NCBI RefSeq assembly: GCF_913776295.1
Contig: NZ_CAJYOJ010000087.1
Coordinates: 62,001 to 126,000 of the forward strand
DNA: 64,000 nucleotides
Direction: 5' to 3'
Source: an uncultured Pedobacter sp.
Lineage (GTDB): Bacteria > Bacteroidota > Bacteroidia > Sphingobacteriales > Sphingobacteriaceae
Part shown: positions 1 to 8,838 of the stretch, piece by piece
Numbering within the stretch: position 1 is the stretch's first letter
Layout: each line of letters opens with the position of its first letter
Notes under the pieces: model-generated
Database searches by the model: none
What the model was told of the DNA's origin: nothing
The model's input: the letters and a program-made list of their open reading frames with translations, nothing else
Made by a program: the position numbers and the translations under genes

Positions 1-201
1 AGAATTAACTGTAGCAAAATTGTTATTATCTAAAGTTGCATTGGTTGCATTATCCACCCTGCTTTGAGCAGATACCGTGTTTGCAAAAATTTTAGTTTGC
101 GTATACGATTTGGAAGAGAAGAGCGTTAGTAGGATGATAACTGCAATACTAGAATTGCGGATGATCCATTTGCGGGATGATAAAGTAAGGGTTTTCATCA
201 T
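1..201 (-). CDS. Secreted surface protein, N-terminal part only
   Basis: Sixty-seven codons run from an ATG ATG pair at 201 to the window edge without a stop, so this is the start of a longer gene. The N-terminus has basic residues followed by a hydrophobic stretch (about residues 18-29) and a likely signal peptidase I site near Gln35. The following stretch, rich in Asn, Ala, Thr and Ser, resembles the first part of large exported adhesin-like proteins of Bacteroidota that are often sorted by the type IX system; that likeness is from memory and is an inference. It is divergent from the ATPase gene at 445 with about 240 bp between them. Confidence 0.55.
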   Translation of the reverse strand, partial: MMKTLTLSSRKWIIRNSSIAVIILLTLFSSKSYTQTKIFANTVSAQSRVDNATNATLDNNNFATVNS

Positions 202-408
202 ATCAGGCGTTATTTTAGGAGACATACTATGTGCTAATGCTACTGCATGGTTAGTGTTCTTTCAGGGGCATTATATAACCATGACAAATCTAAATTTGAA
301 ATAGCTACCTATCTTATCCATTCCTATTCATTTTTATTCCGCCCCATTCATTCATTTTATTCATACCGGGCTTTCTTAGTGAATAGATTTCCTCAATTGT
401 TAAATTAT

Positions 409-430
409 GATGACATTAGCGTTAGTCATC
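409..430. promoter_or_regulatory. Inverted repeat before the ATPase gene
   Basis: GATGAC and GTCATC form 6-bp arms around a 10-bp centre, ending 14 bp before the ATG at 445. The place and size would fit an operator, but no -7 box was found beside it, so the role is open. Confidence 0.25.
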
Positions 431-444
431 CCATCTGTTAATTC

Positions 445-3036
445 ATGAATGCTAACGATCTCCTTATCGAACTCCGGAAGTTTGTCCTCATAAAATCTGG
501 TTTGAGAAATATCGACCCGGCTCATTGTAAGATTATTTCTGAATACGTATATCAGGAAACTAAAAACTATGTAAGCGAAACAACGATCAAACGTTTTTTT
601 GGCTTTGCAAACACCTTACATAAATTTTCGCTATTTACATTAAATAGCCTTTCGCAATACATAGGTTATAACGATTGGGAATCATTCTGTAAGGACAAGG
701 AAAATCAAACAAGCTCTGCTCAAAGCATCTGGCAGGATTTAAAGCTTAAGGCACATGCCATTACAGAAGTATCATTAATTGCCAAAAAAAATAATTCTGG
801 TGTTCCGTTTAATGCCACCGCTAACAGAAGTTTTTTTTATCCGGACTTTGATTATTTCTTAAAAAACAACTACCAGTTTACAACGGTAAGTGCGCAGCCT
901 GGACAGGGAAAATCGATACTGCTAGCACATATGGTCGAGTATTTTTTCCTCTCAGAGAATGCCCTTTACAAAAATGACATTGTGTTATTGATCAACTCTA
1001 CCAGTCTTAATACCATCATCCAAAGCAGCGATACTTTAAAAGATTGGTTTTTAAAAGAATTCAAATTCGGAAGCCTTAGTGAGCTGATCAGTTTCTTTAA
1101 AAAAAATCCTGAAAAGCGGGAGGGCCGCTTTATTATCATTGTTGATGGTATTGATGAACATTTAGCCAAAAGCCATTATTTTAAAATATTTATCGACTTT
1201 TTATACAGCATAGAAGAAAATAGTTTTGTTAAACTCATATTTGGCCTGCGAACAGATACCTGGATCAATCTTCAGCCGGCCATTTATGGTTCTGCATCTT
1301 TAACTAAAGCCTGGTATACGGGCTTATTTTATGATGAGGAAACCTTAAGTAACGTACCACCATTAAATATTGATGAGATACTTTACACTTTAAGCCATTT
1401 AGAAAATAAAATTATCAACCGGGCAGATGTGAGTTCGCCCCTTTTAACCCAATTTAAAACGCCTTTCTGGCTACAGGTTTTTTTCAAGCTCAAAGATGAA
1501 AACCACCAACTTGAGCTGAACAATCCTTTATTATGTTATGAATTGATTAATTACTTTCTAGAAAAACGCGTATTCCTGGCAAAAAAAAGTACCGAAAAGA
1601 TATTTTTGCTTAAAAAAATAAGTGACTGCATTTCAGAAGGTAACAGAAAGTTAAGGGTTTCTAAAGAAAAAATACTCAGCTACATCAATTGTTATCCCGA
1701 TGCGTACGAAGAACTTCTGAACGCGGGCATTATCATTGAAGAAAAAAGGTTAAGCACAAGCATTCCTACAGAGATCGTCCGCTTTTTAAATAATGACATT
1801 TACACCTACTTTCTATTCATACAAATTACTGATAAATTTGACTATAAGCCTGATAAACAATTTTTTGAACACATTCTAAAAAGTTTCTCTGATCAAAGTC
1901 CCCAAAGAGACCATATCCTGAACTGGTCTATCAGATTTTGTATCAACCGCAACGAAATTGCTGCTTTAAAAAATATTTTCAAACTGCCATTTTCCAACCG
2001 CGAAAAAAACGGGGCATTCGATTTCATCTGTTATGTATCGAAATACGAGCTTAGCAAACCCAACGGCAATTTTAATAAGTTGAGTATTGGTGTAGATTTT
2101 ATCGATATTATGGCTACAGGAAGAACCATGAGCAACCTGTACAGAGAAGCCATCCGGACCATTTCGGAGAACGTACTGAATGAAGACATTCAGATTATGC
2201 TGCATGTAATAGAATGCAATGTAAATCTTATCGATGTAGACAAAGTGGCATTAGCCAACACTATGCAACTGCTTAAAAGAAATTATAAAAGATTAAACGA
2301 ACTGTTCCCGATCAACCCCTATGATTTAATTCTCTACTTCCATAACAGTCTGAATAACAAACCTAACGAAAGTAAAAGCCTCGAAGATAAAATCATAAAA
2401 CTTTGCAAGGAGATCGATCAGAGTAAGCCAAAGAAAAATGAAGAAATTACTTCTGCCGAAATACTTTCTTACCGATTGGTCCTAATCGCTTTATTTTCTC
2501 AAAAAAGTTATGCAGAATGCCACCGTTTTATCATGGCTATCCTGCATAAGTATCCGAATATTTTTTATGTCAGACATTCGGTATTCTCTCCATTTTTATT
2601 GCTTCACCTAGGGCAAACCTATATTAAACTCAATTATTTTAAAAAAGCGCAGCGCATTATACAGTTCGTAAATAAAATTATCAGCAGCAACTATACCTAC
2701 TATACCAATTTTATATTAGCCAGCTTTAATATTTTTAAGGCGAACTTTTATAATGCCACCCATCATTACGAACAAGCGCTTATAGAAACAAATATAGGTT
2801 TGGACATTACGAAAAAGAATAATTTTAAGATGTTCGAAATCGCGTTATTATTGAGCAAGATCGATATATTAAAACATACCGAAGAATCAGAGGAAGTATC
2901 TAACGTAATTAAAGAACTGCTCAACTTTTTAACAGCCCATAAACTCTCTATGCCCGATTATTCCAACCTCAGCAGCCAGGAATTCGAGCATACCTTTAAG
3001 ATTTTAAAATCTTATCGCCGGCATCAAAACCTGTAA
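445..3036 (+). CDS. NACHT/STAND-type ATPase with helical C-terminal region
   Basis: The 863-residue protein has three parts. Residues 1-85 form a helical module with an ETTIKRFFGF segment and a YIGYNDWESF segment, a type I recall from several signalling proteins of Sphingobacteriaceae. Residues 145-300 hold a P-loop (GQGKS, about 153-157), a Walker B strand ending VDGIDEH (about 233-239) and a downstream Arg (FGLRTDTW), as in NACHT NTPases. The rest is helical and, near residues 690-840, looks like TPR-type repeats. Such STAND proteins act as ligand-gated switches in signalling or phage defence; which applies here cannot be read from the sequence. It is a solitary gene, with no toxin or nuclease domain that I can see. 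Confidence 0.7.
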   Translation: MNANDLLIELRKFVLIKSGLRNIDPAHCKIISEYVYQETKNYVSETTIKRFFGFANTLHKFSLFTLNSLSQYIGYNDWESFCKDKENQTSSAQSIWQDLKLKAHAITEVSLIAKKNNSGVPFNATANRSFFYPDFDYFLKNNYQFTTVSAQPGQGKSILLAHMVEYFFLSENALYKNDIVLLINSTSLNTIIQSSDTLKDWFLKEFKFGSLSELISFFKKNPEKREGRFIIIVDGIDEHLAKSHYFKIFIDFLYSIEENSFVKLIFGLRTDTWINLQPAIYGSASLTKAWYTGLFYDEETLSNVPPLNIDEILYTLSHLENKIINRADVSSPLLTQFKTPFWLQVFFKLKDENHQLELNNPLLCYELINYFLEKRVFLAKKSTEKIFLLKKISDCISEGNRKLRVSKEKILSYINCYPDAYEELLNAGIIIEEKRLSTSIPTEIVRFLNNDIYTYFLFIQITDKFDYKPDKQFFEHILKSFSDQSPQRDHILNWSIRFCINRNEIAALKNIFKLPFSNREKNGAFDFICYVSKYELSKPNGNFNKLSIGVDFIDIMATGRTMSNLYREAIRTISENVLNEDIQIMLHVIECNVNLIDVDKVALANTMQLLKRNYKRLNELFPINPYDLILYFHNSLNNKPNESKSLEDKIIKLCKEIDQSKPKKNEEITSAEILSYRLVLIALFSQKSYAECHRFIMAILHKYPNIFYVRHSVFSPFLLLHLGQTYIKLNYFKKAQRIIQFVNKIISSNYTYYTNFILASFNIFKANFYNATHHYEQALIETNIGLDITKKNNFKMFEIALLLSKIDILKHTEESEEVSNVIKELLNFLTAHKLSMPDYSNLSSQEFEHTFKILKSYRRHQNL

Positions 3037-3062
3037 TAAAGGTTGGATTCATTCAGATCGTA

Positions 3063-3310
3063 TGTTTTTATATGGTAGCGCAAGGCCTGTAATAAACACC
3101 AAACTCCCTCCTGTTTTTCGCTTTTACGCTTCGCTGCCTCGTACCTCGTTGCTGCAGGGTAATCGCTTCAACCGGGGCTAGTTGGCCAATGCAGCCTTTC
3201 ATTTGTAGCGTTACCAGGTGCAGAAGACTTTGTTTCCAAACGCGATTGAGCGAACACGGAGTGCAACGGAGTAAAGCGCAAAGCGGGACCGAAGTCCGCC
3301 AAGAACCACA
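3063..3310 (+). repeat. Direct repeat, copy 1
   Basis: The copy starts near GCGCAAGGCCTGTA and ends near GCCAAGAACCAC. It matches copy 2 at a fixed offset of 277 bp with scattered substitutions and one small indel near 3250. Confidence 0.85.
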
Positions 3311-3340
3311 GCGCGATAATTTCCTTATTCTAAAATAAAT

Positions 3341-3588
3341 TACTTTTTTATGGAGCGCAAGGCTTGTACTCAACACTAAATTCCATTCCGTTTTTCGCTT
3401 TTACGCTTCGCTGCCTCGTACCTTGTTGCTGCAGGGTAACCGCTCCAACCAGGGCTAGTTGGCCAATGCAGCCTTTCATTTGTAGCGTTACCAGGTGCAG
3501 AAGACTTTGTTTCTAAACGCGATTGAAGCGAACACGGAGTGCAACGGAGTAAAGCGCAAAGCGGGACTAAAGGCCGCCAAAAACCACT
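3341..3588 (+). repeat. Direct repeat, copy 2
   Basis: Second copy of the unit at 3063-3310. Both contain the same core (GCTAGTTGGCCAATGCAGCC and GTAAAGCGCAAAGCGGGAC), so the similarity is not low complexity. Just after it, at 3651, GTGCAAAGCCTGTA recalls the unit start. Confidence 0.85.
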
Positions 3589-3701
3589 AACCGATCATTT
3601 TCAAATAATTTTTATTTCTCCATTACCGATATATCAAACTTACTTATTTGAAGTGCAAAGCCTGTATACATTGTAGATGCATCTGCATTTCTCCAGTATG
3701 G

Positions 3702-4541
3702 CTATTTTATCAGATTATAAAGCTCATCCAGCTTAGGGGAAAGCACAATTTCTATCCTTCTGTTTTTACTTCTTCCATCTGCATTTGCGTTAGAGCCTAA
3801 CGGCTGAAATTCTCCTTTACCTGTAGCTGTCATCCTTACACTTTCTACCTTCTCGTTCTCAGTTAAATAACGCACCACAGAAGTAGCTCTCAATACACTT
3901 AAATCCCAGTTATCTTTAATTTGTCCCAGGTTATTTATTTTCTGATTGTCGGTATGGCCCTCTACTGCTATATTAATTTCCGGCTGCTGTTTTAATACAT
4001 TGGCCAATTGTGTTAAAGCCTGTTTGCCTTTTTCATCAATAATGATACTTCCCGACGGGAATAAAAGTTTATCGGTTAGCGAAACGTAAACCTTGCCGTT
4101 TTTGATTTCGACCGTTAAACCGCTTTTGGTAAATCCCAACAGGGCCTGCTGAAGTTTTTCTTTAAGTGAGTTGGTGGCTTCATCGCGTTTGCGCAGCACC
4201 TCTTCCACTTCTTTTAAACGTTTCTCACGGGCAGCCAGATCTCCTGATAACTTGGTAATTTCAGTTGAAGAATTGTTTTTAAGTTTTTTGTAGTTTGCAT
4301 CAATGGTATTGTAATTATCCTGTAGATCGCGAAGCTCTTCAGCCATCAATGTGGTATCTTTTTTCAATTGTGAAACCTCTTTTTCAAGGTTTTCGATCTT
4401 GATTAAACTTTCATTAAACGCGGTATAAAGCGAGTCTTTACTTCCCAATAAGGCTTTATACTTTTTAGGAGATAATACTACGCAGGAAGTTAATGAAGAA
4501 AAAAAGAGGAGAATAGCAAAGGCAAGGAAGGTATTTTTCAT
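3702..4541 (-). CDS. OmpA-family lipoprotein with coiled coil
   Basis: The 279-residue protein starts at the ATG at 4541, because that Met is followed by a clean lipoprotein signal peptide ending in LTSC (Cys about residue 20); an earlier in-frame Met would place polar residues ahead of it. Residues 30-130 are a heptad-rich coiled coil. Residues 155-275 are an OmpA C-terminal domain with the EGHTDN motif and the NRRIEIVL end, which binds peptidoglycan. It probably tethers the outer membrane to the wall. It stands alone, followed by the repeat region. Confidence 0.9.
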   Translation of the reverse strand: MKNTFLAFAILLFFSSLTSCVVLSPKKYKALLGSKDSLYTAFNESLIKIENLEKEVSQLKKDTTLMAEELRDLQDNYNTIDANYKKLKNNSSTEITKLSGDLAAREKRLKEVEEVLRKRDEATNSLKEKLQQALLGFTKSGLTVEIKNGKVYVSLTDKLLFPSGSIIIDEKGKQALTQLANVLKQQPEINIAVEGHTDNQKINNLGQIKDNWDLSVLRATSVVRYLTENEKVESVRMTATGKGEFQPLGSNANADGRSKNRRIEIVLSPKLDELYNLIK

Positions 4542-4559
4542 GTTTAAAATTTCAAGGGT

Positions 4560-4625
4560 TGGTATGTAGTAGCAGACATCTAGTAGCAAGTATTTAGTAG
4601 CAAGTATTTAGTATCAAGTATCAGG
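4560..4625. repeat. Short tandem phrase repeat
   Basis: The phrase TAGTAGCAAGTATT occurs twice in a row, with worn copies before and after (TAGTAGCAGACATC, TAGTATCAAGTATC). It lies in the leader between the DUF2461 and OmpA genes and is not coding. Confidence 0.6.
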
Positions 4626-4691
4626 ATTGAGGCTTGTAAATTAATTCTGATAATTGGTTTTATTTATTGTAAACTGACAACCGTTAACTGT

Positions 4692-5357
4692 CTACTGCTC
4701 TATCGCATTCCGTAAAAATGCAACTAAAGGTTGTACAGTTTTAAAAGAACTTATCAACTTATTAACGAGGTTTGGTGTTAAAAATTCTTCGTCATCAATT
4801 TTTTGAGTGGCTTCGAAACTTTTCAGCTTTAAAAACTCGATGTTCGGATCTGCAGGATCATAGCCTTTCGGCGCATTTTTTAGGGCATTATCAAAGCCCA
4901 GTTTAAAGTTTTTCTTAAAATCTTTTCCATTAACAATCTCTTTAAAATCGTCTATATTGTAATCAATTTCTTGTCTGATCAATTTTAAATGCGGTGCCTC
5001 AGGCATCCAGTATCCGCCGGCAAGAAAACTTTTCCCAGGCTGGATATGCAGATAATAACCCGGCTCGTTGCCTCCTCTGCTTTTTGCCGAAAACCAGATA
5101 CCGAAGTTATTTTTATAGGGATCTTTATTTTTACTGAAACGCACATCGCGATAAATGCGCAACAGGCTTTTTTTAGGATCTCCCTCTGCTGAAAGCAATG
5201 GATCTACCTTAGCCAGCTCGGGAATGAGTATGGTCACCAATGCCAAAACATCAGCTTTTGCAGCCTCATACAACTGTTTATTAGCGGCAAACCATTCGCG
5301 GTTGTTATTTTCCGCTACGTTTTTTATAAACTGGAGAGTTTCTTTTTTTAGCATCAT
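4692..5357 (-). CDS. DUF2461 domain protein
   Basis: The 221-residue protein matches the DUF2461 (TIGR02453) pattern along its full length: an NNREWFAANKQLYEAAK start, the FSKNKDPYKNNFGIWFS segment and the PGYYLHIQPG segment. It is cytosolic, with no signal peptide or membrane helix. The family has no agreed biochemical function that I know of. Two adjacent Met codons (5357 and 5354) could each start it. The 130-bp gap upstream of it is AT-rich with worn TAACAGTTAACC-like phrases. Confidence 0.85.
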   Translation of the reverse strand: MMLKKETLQFIKNVAENNNREWFAANKQLYEAAKADVLALVTILIPELAKVDPLLSAEGDPKKSLLRIYRDVRFSKNKDPYKNNFGIWFSAKSRGGNEPGYYLHIQPGKSFLAGGYWMPEAPHLKLIRQEIDYNIDDFKEIVNGKDFKKNFKLGFDNALKNAPKGYDPADPNIEFLKLKSFEATQKIDDEEFLTPNLVNKLISSFKTVQPLVAFLRNAIEQ

Positions 5358-5484
5358 TTAGGGTGCATTTGATCATTAGTTCAGTAGCCATTGGTTTAAT
5401 AGCCAAATTATTGTTTTGTTTAACCGTCGCCAAACGCTTATCGCTAACCACCAAACCAACAGTTAACCGATTTAAACAGTTAAC

Positions 5485-5883
5485 CTATTTATCGTAATAG
5501 GGCTTATACTTAATATTTGGCGATAAAACATGAAGCAATATGATCCTCGAATAACGGTAATTGAAGGGATACAGTACAAAACAACCTGTAAAAATTACAA
5601 TCAGGTAAGGCCAGAAAGTTTCATCAGTAAGCGGGCCAAAAATTAAATAGGTTAGAAAACTTGCCAAAAGCATTTCAATCACATTCATGGCATAGCTTAC
5701 ATACATGGCTGCATAAAAGTAACCGGGTTCAATTTCTATCCGCTGTGCGCAATGTCCGCAGATTTCTTTGGTGTGCTGAATGTTCCAACCGTACATACTG
5801 CCCGTAAAAATATCTCCCCTGCGGCAATGCGGGCATTTACAATGTACAATGGCATAGAGTTTTGAGGTCGTTTGATCAGACAT
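5485..5883 (-). CDS. DUF983 membrane protein
   Basis: The 132-residue protein has two Cys pairs (CKCPHC near residue 15 and CGHC near 42) that could bind a metal, followed by two membrane helices (about 58-80 and 90-112). This is the DUF983 layout. In Bacteroidota and Alphaproteobacteria DUF983 genes often sit beside cytochrome oxidase genes. It follows the CSMC gene with a 4-bp gap, so the two are likely one transcript. Confidence 0.85.
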   Translation of the reverse strand: MSDQTTSKLYAIVHCKCPHCRRGDIFTGSMYGWNIQHTKEICGHCAQRIEIEPGYFYAAMYVSYAMNVIEMLLASFLTYLIFGPLTDETFWPYLIVIFTGCFVLYPFNYRYSRIILLHVLSPNIKYKPYYDK

Positions 5884-5887
5884 ACTT

Positions 5888-6160
5888 TTAATTTAAATTA
5901 AAAGGTTCTTTTTTCATATTGAGCTGAATATTCTTTTTACGGTATTTTTTATACCACACCACGCCAACAATAACAGCCATTAAATAAGGAAGGGATAAAA
6001 GATACAACACACCTGTATTTAAACCCGCAGTTTGTGTATTGCCATTTTTTACACCCTGTTCGGCATTAATGGTACACATGGAACATTGTGCATTAACATT
6101 GGGGGTTATAGCAAAGGTAAATACCAATACAAACAGGATATAAATTGCTTTCTTCTTCAT
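5888..6160 (-). CDS. Small CSMC-motif membrane protein
   Basis: The 90-residue protein has a signal peptide (cleavage near NVNA-Q), then a CSMC motif at residues 26-29, a short loop and one membrane helix (about 48-68) with a basic tail. Small proteins of this type with CxMC near the mature N-terminus are, from memory, common beside oxidase genes of Bacteroidota; a copper or assembly role is inferred from context only. It is the probable first gene of a pair with the DUF983 gene. Confidence 0.7.
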   Translation of the reverse strand: MKKKAIYILFVLVFTFAITPNVNAQCSMCTINAEQGVKNGNTQTAGLNTGVLYLLSLPYLMAVIVGVVWYKKYRKKNIQLNMKKEPFNLN

Positions 6161-6211
6161 GGTTTACAAATATAAGCATAAACGCCTGGAGGGGTTTAAA
6201 AATTATGTCAT

Positions 6212-6244
6212 AAAAAAGCCTCGCTTTTTAGGGCGAGGTTTTGA
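6212..6244 (-). terminator. Hairpin terminator after the broken lipoprotein gene
   Basis: CCTCGC and GCGAGG arms enclose a short T-rich loop, with A-rich DNA on one side and T-rich DNA on the other. It lies just past the stop at 6263 and could work on either strand. Confidence 0.6.
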
Positions 6245-6262
6245 AGATATGGCAATTTCAGT

Positions 6263-7267
6263 TTATATTGATTCGATTGTATATGCAGCGATGCTTACCC
6301 CATCAACAATTCTATAAATAATAAAACCAGAAGTATTATTACCAATAGAATAATAACCATCTGGCACAAATGTGGTATAACTACTATCTGCGTAATATTT
6401 ATTATTTGCAGAGTTTTGAAAAATAGTAGTGTCTAACCAAAGATCATTTACGGTATCTAAAACAGCTTCCGGACTTGTACAATATAATTGTACCGGATTA
6501 AGTGGCAATGGTAATAGATAAGAATCTAATTGCTTAGCAACTAGCTGTCTTGGGATCCCTTCATCTGAATTAACACATTCTATGAACTCATCAACAGCGA
6601 CAGCAAGAGCAATGTATCCTAAATATTTCACACCAACAAATTTCAATGCTTGAAGTGCTGTTGTAGCTGTCATTCCTGTAGTAAATGCACTCACAAACAA
6701 GTAAAAAACGAATAATATGTTAGACGGAGATGCTGTCATTCCTGTAGTAAATGCACTCGCAAACAAGGTATAGGCTTGGTTAAAGCCAAGTGCAGCCAAT
6801 GCACAATGCACCCATTTAGGAGTACCTCCTGTTGCTGCAGAATTATTTGCTGCTTCGTATAATATGGCCAACATTGCTTTTTGCTGTGGAGTAAAATTTA
6901 GAATATAAGTTTGCTCTTCATAAGTAAGCGTAATCCACTCTTGAGTTCCAACAATCTGATCAATCAAATTATTATATAGTGTAGTTCCTGATTCAACTGT
7001 GGACTGTATTAACTGGCTCGCTTGTAGTTCGTCTAAATTCTGAACATCAGTTGGAGTTAAATCATCGAAAGGTTGCAGATTCAAACTTAAATTTGATAGA
7101 GCTAAAGTAATCCTTGTATTATCTTTAATTGATAAATCATTATTGTGTGCAGACGTTTTATTATTAATGATTTGTTATTTTTTACAACCATTAATAATTA
7201 TTAAAGTAAATAAAAGCGTTAGATAGATTAGTTTTTTGATTTTTAGATAGTGAAATAATAGTTTAAT
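6263..7267 (-). pseudogene. Broken lipoprotein gene with a stop after the lipobox
   Basis: The longest stop-free frame covers 6263-7084 only with a TTG start (273 residues). Reading the same frame upstream gives a further stretch, a TAA stop at 7175-7177, and beyond it a textbook lipoprotein signal (KIKKLIYLTLLFTLIIINGCKK, codons 7178-7243). No ATG precedes that signal; ATT at 7265-7267 is the first codon after the previous stop. I infer a lipoprotein gene hit by a nonsense mutation right after CKK and perhaps by loss of its start. The mature part is not recognised: it has a TPTDVQNL region, a hydrophobic middle and an internal duplication of SAFTTGMTA. Expression of a shorter cytosolic form from TTG cannot be excluded. 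Confidence 0.6.
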
Positions 7268-7405
7268 TTATGTCATACCAATTACAATTATTACTAATTA
7301 TTTTGATTTTTAATTATTGTTAATATTTATGCCAAATAAAGCTCATCATTTCAAATGACCTTTATTAGTTTTATACTATCATTTTAATATTCTTCTCAAT
7401 TTAAC

Positions 7406-7426
7406 CCCTTGCCTTTAAGGCAAGGG
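7406..7426. terminator. Perfect 9-bp hairpin after the SusCD locus
   Basis: CCCTTGCCT and AGGCAAGGG pair around TTA, 39 bp past the last gene of the SusCD locus. It lacks a clear T tract on the minus strand, so it may be a dispersed repeat that doubles as a 3' stabiliser or terminator. Confidence 0.45.
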
Positions 7427-7464
7427 ATTTGGGAGAGATAGATTAAACTTAAGAAGTTATTGCT

Positions 7465-8838
7465 TTACAAAGTACCATACATAAATGAACTCACATCAGC
7501 TGTGCGGTAAAGGCCACCAATTAATCCAACATTGGTATTAGTACTTGTTACCCAGTCAATTTTAAATGGCCCTGATAAAAAGAAATTTTTAATACCGTCA
7601 TATTCAGTCCCGCGCGCAGTCCAGTTACCGTCATAAACAGGATTTGTTAAAGTAATTACTCCGTCAGTTATAGAATAATTAAATGTTGCATTTGCACTAA
7701 AAGTTGTGGTACCATTATTCGGGCTGATATTCACTACCGCAGTACTGTTGCTTGTTAAAGCAAAGCTGAGTCCTACTATTGTTCTGGCTTGAGGCAAGCC
7801 AGCCAACCTATTTACCAACGCCTGATAAATCGCATTAAATTGAGAAGTAACTCCACTTGGTAACATGGCTCCTCCAGCTATTGGAGATGTGCCACCAATA
7901 CTAATTTTCCTATAAGCATAGCTAGTTGGGTATCCAAATAACAGTGGTAGTGGAGTTAATGGTATAGGGCTTGATTTGATAATGTACTCTTTTCCTGTAG
8001 TATCATACATGGCAAGCGTATTTGCATCCTTCCAGGCAACCTTAACCAGCGTAACACCTTGAAAAACCAATCCTCCAGAAGTCATTGAAATCCCGTCAGT
8101 TGTTAACGCTATTTTATTGGTAGCAGAAACCACTGTTTTACCATCGGCCAATATACCAGTTAAGGTAGTTCTTTTGCCGCTCGCCAAAACATTGGTAAAA
8201 TTAACACTTAATCCGGCCTTAACCATTGAACTTCCAGTACCCACTTCAATATAAGGATTTTGCGTAGTGGCAAAAAATGACTTAAGCTTATCTGAAGATG
8301 TTTTCAGACCTTCGGCAGTATATGCTGCTTTTTGAGCAACAGTAGCTTTCACCATAGCCAGGGTTTGGCGATAAGCCTTACCGATAAAAAATATACTATC
8401 GGGCGTAGAGCGGACATATGTAAACTCGACATCGCTTTTGAAACCAGTATTACCAGCTCCACCAAAAACACTATTGTTAGGATCGGCCAGCATTGAAATA
8501 TAATTATAAGTATCGAATATTAATTCGGTACCTAAAACAGACTTCACCCTAAATGTAGACTTCCCAAGTGTTTTTGCCGTATTATCATTTAAATCAGCAT
8601 ACATCGTAACATTTTGATTTTCATCAAATGCCATATAAAATCCGTAAGCACCACCTGCATTTGTGGGTAAAGTTGCTATCCAGCCATTAGGCGCAGAAGT
8701 TAATGTATTGGTAACTGAAGCAATGGATTCAGCCATTCTCTCCTCTGGCTTCTGATCAAAATCAGAAACAAAAGAATCTTTTTTACAACTTGCCATAGCC
8801 AGGCAAATCATAAATAAATATAATATTCTTTTCATCAT
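7465..8838 (-). CDS. DUF4302 lipoprotein of the SusCD locus
   Basis: The 457-residue protein has a lipoprotein signal ending in AMASC (Cys18) with KKDS after it, which suits surface export in Bacteroidota. The N-terminal half (EERMAESIASVTNTLTSAPNGWIATL, and a GGAYGFYMAFD segment) matches DUF4302, a family found almost only beside SusC and SusD genes. The C-terminal half looks like a beta-rich Ser/Thr domain. Its ATG overlaps the stop of the HExxH gene by one base (TAATG), so the two are translationally coupled. It probably binds the imported substrate, which is unknown. Confidence 0.85.
   Translation of the reverse strand: MMKRILYLFMICLAMASCKKDSFVSDFDQKPEERMAESIASVTNTLTSAPNGWIATLPTNAGGAYGFYMAFDENQNVTMYADLNDNTAKTLGKSTFRVKSVLGTELIFDTYNYISMLADPNNSVFGGAGNTGFKSDVEFTYVRSTPDSIFFIGKAYRQTLAMVKATVAQKAAYTAEGLKTSSDKLKSFFATTQNPYIEVGTGSSMVKAGLSVNFTNVLASGKRTTLTGILADGKTVVSATNKIALTTDGISMTSGGLVFQGVTLVKVAWKDANTLAMYDTTGKEYIIKSSPIPLTPLPLLFGYPTSYAYRKISIGGTSPIAGGAMLPSGVTSQFNAIYQALVNRLAGLPQARTIVGLSFALTSNSTAVVNISPNNGTTTFSANATFNYSITDGVITLTNPVYDGNWTARGTEYDGIKNFFLSGPFKIDWVTSTNTNVGLIGGLYRTADVSSFMYGTL

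Larger units (their letters stand above)
3037..3701. other. Gene-free stretch with repeats
   Basis: This 665-bp gap between the convergent ATPase and OmpA genes is filled mainly by two copies of a 277-bp repeat unit, described separately. A reverse frame open across the first copy is broken in the second and has no recognisable protein. A third short trace of the unit start is visible near 3651. Confidence 0.6.

Noticed and set aside
77..441. Forward open frames before the ATPase gene
   Set aside because: They lie antisense to the secreted protein start or in AT-rich leader DNA, with no protein signature.
3068..3376. Reverse 102-codon open frame across the first repeat copy
   Set aside because: The second copy of the same DNA breaks the frame, and the residues look like translated non-coding DNA.
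4560..4625. Phrase repeats as a CRISPR array
   Set aside because: Repeat units are short, imperfect and contiguous, with no spacers and no cas genes.
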